This document shows, one piece after another, positions 59,390-64,000 of a stretch of 64,000 nt of DNA. Each line of letters begins with the position of its first letter. Within the stretch, counting starts at the first letter, position 1. A model generated the notes under the pieces. The model was given only the letters and a program-made list of their open reading frames with translations, had not been told where the DNA came from and searched no databases. The DNA lies in NCBI RefSeq assembly GCF_029968095.1, contig NZ_JASCIR010000015.1, positions 62,001 to 126,000 of the forward strand, in the 5' to 3' direction. This DNA is from Streptomyces solicavernae. Lineage in GTDB: Bacteria; Actinomycetota; Actinomycetes; Streptomycetales; Streptomycetaceae. The position numbers and the translations under genes were made by a program.

Positions 59390-60212
59390 CGTTCTTCCTC
59401 CTGCGCGCGAGGACCGCCTCGGCCAGGACCAGGTCGAGCGGCCTGGTCACCTTGAACGCCTCTTCGTGTCCGGGTACGACGACCACGGGCAGGCCGAGCT
59501 GCTCGACCATCCCGGCGTCGTCGGTGGCGCCCTCGCCGTTCAGGTCGACGGCCTCGTGGGCGCGTACGAGCACGTCCCGGTCGAAGCCCTGCGGCGTCTG
59601 CACGGCGCGGAGCCTGGCCCGTACGGGCGTGGCGACGACGGGTTCGGGGGCGCCGCGCTCGGCGGCCGGCTCGACCTCCTTGACGGTGTCGGCGAGCGGC
59701 AGGGCGGGGACGACCGCGGGGGCTCCGGCGGCGACGGTCTCCACGACGGCGTCCACCGTGTCGACCGGCACGAGCGGGCGGGCCGCGTCGTGCACGAGCA
59801 CGGTGGTGACGTCCGGCGGCAGCGCGTCGATGCCGGCGCGGACGGACTCCTGCCGGGTGCCGCCGCCGGGCACGACGAGGAAGTCGGTCCTCTCCGGCAG
59901 CGAGTGGTCGGCGAGCAGCGACTTGACCTCGGCGGCGCCGTCCGGGGGCGCGACCACGACGACCAGGGAGACGGCGCGGGACGCGGCCATCGCCCGGACG
60001 GCGTGGATCAGCATGGGCGTGCCGCCCAGGGTGCGGAGCGCCTTGGGGGCGCCCGGTCCGAGCCGCACGCCCCGGCCGGCCGCGGGGATCACGGCGGCGG
60101 TACGGGCGGGCCTGGGCTCGTTCGGGGAGTTCGGGGAGTTCGGGGAGTCCAGGGAACTCGGGGAGTTCGGCGAGCTCGGGGAGTTCAGGGATGACTGGGA
60201 TTCGTCTGACAT
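59379..60212 (-). CDS. ispD: 2-C-methyl-D-erythritol 4-phosphate cytidylyltransferase
   Basis: 277 residues, couples CTP to MEP in the isoprenoid pathway. The CTP-binding AAVIPAAGRGVRLG is near residue 40; HDAARPLVP and the PVRARLRAVQTPQGF segments follow. An N-terminal Ser-Pro-Asn repeat extension (SSPNSPSSLDSPNSPNSP) is encoded by a gggagttc(g)-type repeat; the catalytic domain may start later. Followed by ispF with an overlap, and preceded by carD: the usual Streptomyces order. Confidence 0.96.
   Translation of the reverse strand: MSDESQSSLNSPSSPNSPSSLDSPNSPNSPNEPRPARTAAVIPAAGRGVRLGPGAPKALRTLGGTPMLIHAVRAMAASRAVSLVVVVAPPDGAAEVKSLLADHSLPERTDFLVVPGGGTRQESVRAGIDALPPDVTTVLVHDAARPLVPVDTVDAVVETVAAGAPAVVPALPLADTVKEVEPAAERGAPEPVVATPVRARLRAVQTPQGFDRDVLVRAHEAVDLNGEGATDDAGMVEQLGLPVVVVPGHEEAFKVTRPLDLVLAEAVLARRRKNDGF
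60119..60190. repeat. 9-bp ggggagttc tandem array within ispD
   Basis: About eight degenerate copies that encode the N-terminal Ser-Pro-Asn repeats of IspD. Confidence 0.93.
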
Positions 60213-60420
60213 CTGGTCCGCGTTCAGGGTTTGTGTCCTCGGGCGACGTGGGTATGGCCTCAGCGAACGCCCCCGGCCGACAGGTCGAGGGCCAGGCGCG
60301 CAGCTCTTGACCGTGACCCTTTCCGTGACATCCGGTCGAGGCTGGGCGCCAGTTCACGCCAGTACCAGTACGGACAGCTTGTACTGGCAGCTTGCACTGG
60401 GCAGCTTTGCGGGTCCGAAC

Positions 60421-60489
60421 ATGCCGCAGTGCCCGGCGACGCAGCCTGTCTGGTGGTCAGTCAGGGCTGGTCAGCGGGCACTGCGGCAT
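60421..60489 (-). terminator. Long-loop hairpin between carD and ispD
   Basis: atgccgcagtgccc (60421-60434) and gggcactgcggcat (60476-60489) form a perfect 14-bp stem with a 41-base loop, just past the carD stop. Nearby are direct repeats ccagtac and cagcttg(t/c)actgg. Confidence 0.6.
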
Positions 60490-60507
60490 GGTGTTACCAG
60501 TACTGCG

Positions 60508-60990
60508 TCAGGACGCGAGGACTTCGTCGAGCAGAGCCTCGGCCTTGTCTTCGTTGGTGTTCTCCGCGAGGGCGAGCTCGCTCACCAGGATCTGCCGCGC
60601 CTTGGCGAGCATGCGCTTCTCACCGGCGGACAGTCCGCGCTCCCGCTCACGACGCCACAGGTCACGCACCACTTCAGCGACCTTGATGACATCGCCGGAG
60701 GCGAGCTTCTCCAGATTTGCCTTGTAGCGCCTGGACCAGTTCGTGGGCTCCTCGGCGTACGGCGCGCGCAGCACCTCGAAGACCCGGTCGAGCCCGTCCT
60801 GACCGACAACGTCGCGTACGCCGACGAACTCCGCATTGTCCGCTGGCACACGAACCGTCAGATCGCCCTGAGCGACCTTCAGCACCAAGTAGGTCTTGTC
60901 CACGCCTTTGATCTGGCGAGTTTCGATGGCCTCGATCAGCGCGGCCCCGTGATGGGGATAGACCACGGTGTCGCCAACCTTGAACGTCAT
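60508..60990 (-). CDS. carD: CarD-family RNA polymerase-binding regulator
   Basis: 160 residues, essential in mycobacteria; stabilises the RNA polymerase open complex, notably at rRNA promoters. The N-terminal RNAP-interaction (Tudor-like) domain is FKVGDTVVYPHHGAALIEAI, and the helical DNA-binding domain follows (NWSRRYKANLEKLASGD, WRRERERGLSAGEKRML). The ATG at 60990 (MTFKVGD) is the family start. Followed by ispD after 295 bp. Confidence 0.97.
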   Translation of the reverse strand: MTFKVGDTVVYPHHGAALIEAIETRQIKGVDKTYLVLKVAQGDLTVRVPADNAEFVGVRDVVGQDGLDRVFEVLRAPYAEEPTNWSRRYKANLEKLASGDVIKVAEVVRDLWRRERERGLSAGEKRMLAKARQILVSELALAENTNEDKAEALLDEVLAS

Positions 60991-61677
60991 GTGACAGGTA
61001 CCCCTTCCGTGGCTATCCATCCTAACACGAGAACTGCCTCTTCTGAATGGCGTTTTCGCAGGTCAGGGCGCATCTCGGGGCTTGACAACGGTGCCAGGAA
61101 CGTGCTGCGCGGGCTTTCCGGAGCCGGGTATTCGCAGGTCGGAGCGGCTGTCCGGGGAACCTGAAACACCGCTGCCACAGATGCCCGCGACCCCTCTCGG
61201 GAGGTCGAACGTCCCGGTTTGCACACGTCAAAGAGAGCTGGTTCCGCTACTCCGTTCGGTGCCATGAGAGCCGTTCGAGACAAGTGTGAACGACCGTGGC
61301 GGGAATCCGGAATTGATCACATGAAGCGTGAAGATCAATTCCTGTGGGTGTCTCGCATTCCTTACCTGAAATACACGGAGCGGTCGACACGATGGATATG
61401 TGAATCCCGGACCACAGTGATTCGGCCACATCACGGCACGGGTCGGCACGGCTCGGCTCGGCACGGCTCGGCACGGCTCGGCACGGCTCGGCTCGGCACG
61501 GAGTCAGTGCCCCACGGAGTCGGGCGGACCGGGGCCGGGCGGACCGGCCGGGCGACGAAGGGGCGGGTCGGGTGCGGCGCTCCGACAGGGGCTCGGTACC
61601 CTGAGCGCGCTGTCAGACCGCTACGGACGGCCACAACGGCCGACCGTTCCGCCCACGTTCAAGGAGTTGCCGCCGCC
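60991..61677. other. Divergent intergenic region (687 bp) without a supported gene
   Basis: It must hold the carD promoter and the lipoprotein promoter. A lower-GC centre (61280-61420) contains a perfect inverted repeat, ggaattgatc (61309-61318) and gatcaattcc (61333-61342). A ggctcggcac tandem array lies at 61437-61505. No coding frame is convincing. Confidence 0.7.
61437..61505. repeat. 10-bp ggctcggcac tandem repeat
   Basis: About six copies, some with a five-base ggctc insertion, upstream of the lipoprotein gene. Confidence 0.95.
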
Positions 61678-62340
61678 GTGAGCCGCAGCCTTCGACGCGG
61701 CACCATCGCCGCCACCGCCCTCGGGTTCTCCATCGCCACCCTCGCCGGGTGCGCTGCGGGCACCAACGCCCAGACGCTCGGTGTGAAGCCGGACCACGCC
61801 GCGACCTCGGTCGGCGACATCAAGATCCAGAACGCGCTGGTGATCACCCAGCCCGACGTGAAGTCCACGGGTCCCGCGGTGGTCGCCGCGACGGTGTTCA
61901 ACGAGGGCACCGAGGCCCAGACCCTGGAGTCCATCAAGGTTGCGGGCCTGGACGCGGCGGCCCAGCTCAAGCCCGCCAAGGGCGGCAAGCTCACCATCCC
62001 GGCCGGCGGCTCCCTGGTGATCGGCGGCGCGGGCAACGCCAGCGCCTCCCTGCCAAGCGGCAGCGAGGCCGTCCAGGACGGCGACGCCCACCCGGTCACG
62101 TTCTCCTTCAGCGAGACCGGCGACGTCAAGATCAACCCGTTCGTCGTACCGGCGACCAGCTACTTCAAGAAGTGGGGCCCGAGCGAGGTCCCGGCGGCCC
62201 CGGACGCCAAGCCGACCGGCGGCGCGACCCCGTCGCAGGGTGCCTCGGGCAAGCCGACCGAGGGTGTCGCCTCGGGCGAGCCCAACCCGAACGGCACCGC
62301 GTCCGAGGGCGCCGCGGACCACGAGGCCGCCGGCCACTGA
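61678..62340 (+). CDS. DUF461-like lipoprotein
   Basis: 220 residues. The signal peptide ends in lipobox TLAGC. The mature domain is beta-rich (KIQNALVITQPDVKSTGPAV, LTIPAGGSLVIGGAGNAS), similar to the PCu(A)C-type DUF461 fold, though the copper-binding Met/His pattern is not obvious. An Ala/Pro/Gly tail of about 45 residues follows. The GTG at 61678 has AAGGAG 12 bases upstream. Confidence 0.83.
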   Translation: MSRSLRRGTIAATALGFSIATLAGCAAGTNAQTLGVKPDHAATSVGDIKIQNALVITQPDVKSTGPAVVAATVFNEGTEAQTLESIKVAGLDAAAQLKPAKGGKLTIPAGGSLVIGGAGNASASLPSGSEAVQDGDAHPVTFSFSETGDVKINPFVVPATSYFKKWGPSEVPAAPDAKPTGGATPSQGASGKPTEGVASGEPNPNGTASEGAADHEAAGH

Positions 62341-62378
62341 CACCCGCTGACACCCGCATACAGGCCACGCACATACGG

Positions 62379-62417
62379 AAGGGGCCGCACCGCCAGGCTT
62401 CGGCGGTGCGGCCCCTT
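62379..62417. terminator. Bidirectional terminator between lipoprotein gene and phoP
   Basis: aaggggccgcaccgcc and ggcggtgcggcccctt form a perfect 16-bp stem with a seven-base loop. It serves two convergent genes. Confidence 0.93.
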
Positions 62418-62443
62418 CGTACGTACGCACGTACATACGCGGC

Positions 62444-63124
62444 CTACGGCTCGAACTTGTACCCCAGGCCGCGGACCGTCACCAGGTAGCGCGGGGCGCC
62501 CGGGTCCGGCTCGATCTTGGCGCGCAGGCGCTTCACGTGGACGTCGAGGGTCTTGGTGTCGCCCACGTAGTCGGCGCCCCAGACGCGGTCGATGAGCTGC
62601 ATCCGGGTCAGGACGCGGCCCGCGTTGCGCAGCAGCATCTCCAGAAGGTCGAACTCCTTGAGCGGCAGGTCGACCTTGGAGCCGGAGACCGTGACGACGT
62701 GGCGGTCCACGTCCATCCGGACCGGGCCCGCCTCCAGGGCCGCCGGGGTGACCTCCTCGGGCTCGCCGCGGCGGCGCAGGACGGCGCGGATACGGGCGAC
62801 CAGCTCGCGGGACGAGAAGGGCTTGGTGACGTAGTCATCGGCTCCTATTTCGAGACCGACGACCTTGTCGATCTCGCTGTCCTTGGCCGTCACCATGATC
62901 ACGGGGACGTTGGAGCGGCCGCGCAGCTGGCGGCAGACCTCGGTGCCGGGCAGGCCGGGCAGCATCAGGTCGAGCAGGACCAGGTCGGCGCCGTTGCGCT
63001 CGAACTCGTCGAGCCCGTCGGGGCCGGTGGCCGCGATGGCGACTTCGAAGCCCTCCTTGCGGAGCATGTACGAAAGAGCGTCGCTGAAGGATTCCTCGTC
63101 CTCGACGACGAGCACTCGGGTCAC
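62444..63124 (-). CDS. phoP: Phosphate-response regulator PhoP (OmpR family)
   Basis: 226 residues. Receiver domain with phosphoacceptor Asp in LVLLDLMLPGLPG, and the switch Lys in YVTKPFSSRE. The C-terminal winged helix is of OmpR type (LPLKEFDLLEMLLRNAGRVL, TKTLDVHVKRLRAKIEPDP). Length and sequence match Streptomyces PhoP, which controls phosphate starvation genes and antibiotic production. It overlaps phoR by ATGA. OmpR paralogues exist, but this gene order (carD, ispD, ispF on one side) is that of phoRP. Confidence 0.93.
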   Translation of the reverse strand: MTRVLVVEDEESFSDALSYMLRKEGFEVAIAATGPDGLDEFERNGADLVLLDLMLPGLPGTEVCRQLRGRSNVPVIMVTAKDSEIDKVVGLEIGADDYVTKPFSSRELVARIRAVLRRRGEPEEVTPAALEAGPVRMDVDRHVVTVSGSKVDLPLKEFDLLEMLLRNAGRVLTRMQLIDRVWGADYVGDTKTLDVHVKRLRAKIEPDPGAPRYLVTVRGLGYKFEP

Positions 63125-64000
63125 GGAAGGACCTCCGGGGCAGGGATCGGCTCGCGGGTCTCGCGAGAGTCACGGTGGTGCTGAGCGGTGTGGGTGTCGT
63201 TCTCGGCGTGCGGGGGTGCGTCGGGGTCCTCACCGTCGAGGTCGTCGCGTTCCGCGGTGGACTGTGGGCCGCGGTCGCGGGCCGAGCCCGCCTCCGGCAG
63301 CCGCAGGGTGAAGGTGGAGCCCTGTCCCTCCGAGCTCCACACGGTGACCTCCCCGCCGTGCGAGGCGGCCACGTGCTTGACGATGGCGAGGCCGAGGCCG
63401 GTGCCGCCGGTCGCCCGGGAGCGGGCCGGGTCGACGCGGTAGAAGCGCTCGAAGATGCGCTCCTTGTCCTTGTCGGAGATGCCGATGCCCTGGTCGGTCA
63501 CGGCGATCTCGATGAGGTCGCCGCCGGGGGCGTTCACGCGGCGCGCGGCAATGCCCACGCGCGTGCGGGCCGGACTGTAGTTGACGGCGTTCTCGACGAG
63601 GTTGCCGAGCGCGGCGGCGAGCTGGCCGCGGTTGCCCCAGAGGTGCAGGTCGGCGGTGCCTCCCGCGGCCATGGTGATCTGCTTCGTACCGGCCTGGTGG
63701 CGGCAGCGGTCGATGGCCTCGGTGACGAGTTCGTCGACGCGGACCGGCTCGGCGTCCTCAAGCGGGTCGTCGTTCTGCACGCGCGAGAGGTCGATGAGTT
63801 CCTGGACCAGGTTGGTCAGGCGGGTGGCCTCCGTCTGCATGCGGCCGGCGAACCGCTCCACGGCCTCCGGGTCGTCGGCCGCGTCCATGACCGCCTCGGA
63901 GAGCAGGCTCAGGGCGCCGACGGGGGTCTTCAGCTCATGGCTCACGTTGGCGACGAAGTCGCGCCGTACCGCCTCGATGCGGCGGGCTTCGGTGAGGTCC
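63121..64000 (-). CDS. phoR: Phosphate sensor kinase PhoR, partial (N-terminus outside window)
   Basis: The 293 C-terminal residues of a histidine kinase. The phosphoacceptor box DFVANVSHELKTPVGALS lies near 63930. HATPase boxes follow: N-box NLVENAVNYS, G1 VTDQGIGIS, F-box RIFERFYRVD, G2 GGTGLGLAIVK. An acidic His-rich tail (PPHAENDTHTAQHHRDS) ends the protein. The sensing and membrane parts lie past base 64000. It partners with PhoP, overlapping by four bases. Confidence 0.93.
   Translation of the reverse strand, partial: DLTEARRIEAVRRDFVANVSHELKTPVGALSLLSEAVMDAADDPEAVERFAGRMQTEATRLTNLVQELIDLSRVQNDDPLEDAEPVRVDELVTEAIDRCRHQAGTKQITMAAGGTADLHLWGNRGQLAAALGNLVENAVNYSPARTRVGIAARRVNAPGGDLIEIAVTDQGIGISDKDKERIFERFYRVDPARSRATGGTGLGLAIVKHVAASHGGEVTVWSSEGQGSTFTLRLPEAGSARDRGPQSTAERDDLDGEDPDAPPHAENDTHTAQHHRDSRETREPIPAPEVLP

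Overview
The window is about 64 kb of a high-GC actinobacterial chromosome, almost certainly Streptomyces. The evidence is GC-saturated third codon positions, many GTG starts, many leaderless genes with a TANNNT box 6-7 nt before the start codon, and gene content recalled from the Streptomyces core genome: groEL2, the SAM-riboswitch thrC-like gene, otsA/otsB, cdgB, nagA/nagK, hbpS-senS-senR, msiK, cysS, ispD/ispF, carD and phoP/phoR. No database was searched; all names rest on recognised motifs and gene order.

Layout. 0-4 kb: groEL2 (cut by the window edge) behind two tandem CIRCE operators, a cold-shock protein, and a SAM riboswitch - threonine-synthase-like - sulfur-carrier operon. 4-14 kb: sugar and trehalose genes (gpgS, otsA, otsB), an orphan sugar-binding lipoprotein, the ribosome-rescue factor ArfB, a 273-bp MITE-like element, a flavin reductase, the c-di-GMP cyclase CdgB and a membrane-anchored carbohydrate-binding-like protein. 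14-19 kb: a PfkB kinase, nagA and nagK with a DasR-type operator, with a block of lower-GC hypothetical genes between pfkB and nagA. 19-27 kb: TerD, a GNAT, an M1 peptidase, the haem/redox sensor HbpS-SenS-SenR, and a quinone oxidoreductase with a SoxR-type box. 27-29.5 kb: a WhiJ-type regulatory cluster. 29.4-37.8 kb: two paralogous three-gene ABC exporter systems, one with a broken ATPase, separated by a drug-efflux MFS and an Eis-type acetyltransferase. 38-46 kb: a GNAT, an FAD oxidoreductase, secreted phospholipase A2 and several membrane or DUF proteins.

46.2-50.85 kb: a degenerate integrated region next to tRNA-Thr(UGU). Three direct copies of the tRNA 3' half, each beside a terminator hairpin, delimit two small cargo blocks. 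One carries a WXG100-type protein, a DUF6973-like effector candidate and a membrane protein. The other carries a ribbon-helix-helix-like protein with a 251-residue partner. No integrase remains.

51-64 kb: the housekeeping part: msiK, a nucleotidyltransferase, a DoxX protein, rlmB, cysS, an F420/FMN-type oxidoreductase, ispF, ispD, carD, a lipoprotein, phoP and the start-side-truncated phoR.

The strongest leads are: (1) the SAM-riboswitch thrC-like/MoaD-like pair, whose sulfur carrier ends in Gly-Gly-Cys, which suggests protein-thiocarboxylate-dependent homocysteine or cysteine formation rather than threonine synthesis; (2) the tRNA-Thr island with its two toxin-like cargo modules; (3) nested palindromes in front of cdgB; (4) the duplicated ABC system with a deleted P-loop. 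The window also has many short tandem repeats between and inside genes.
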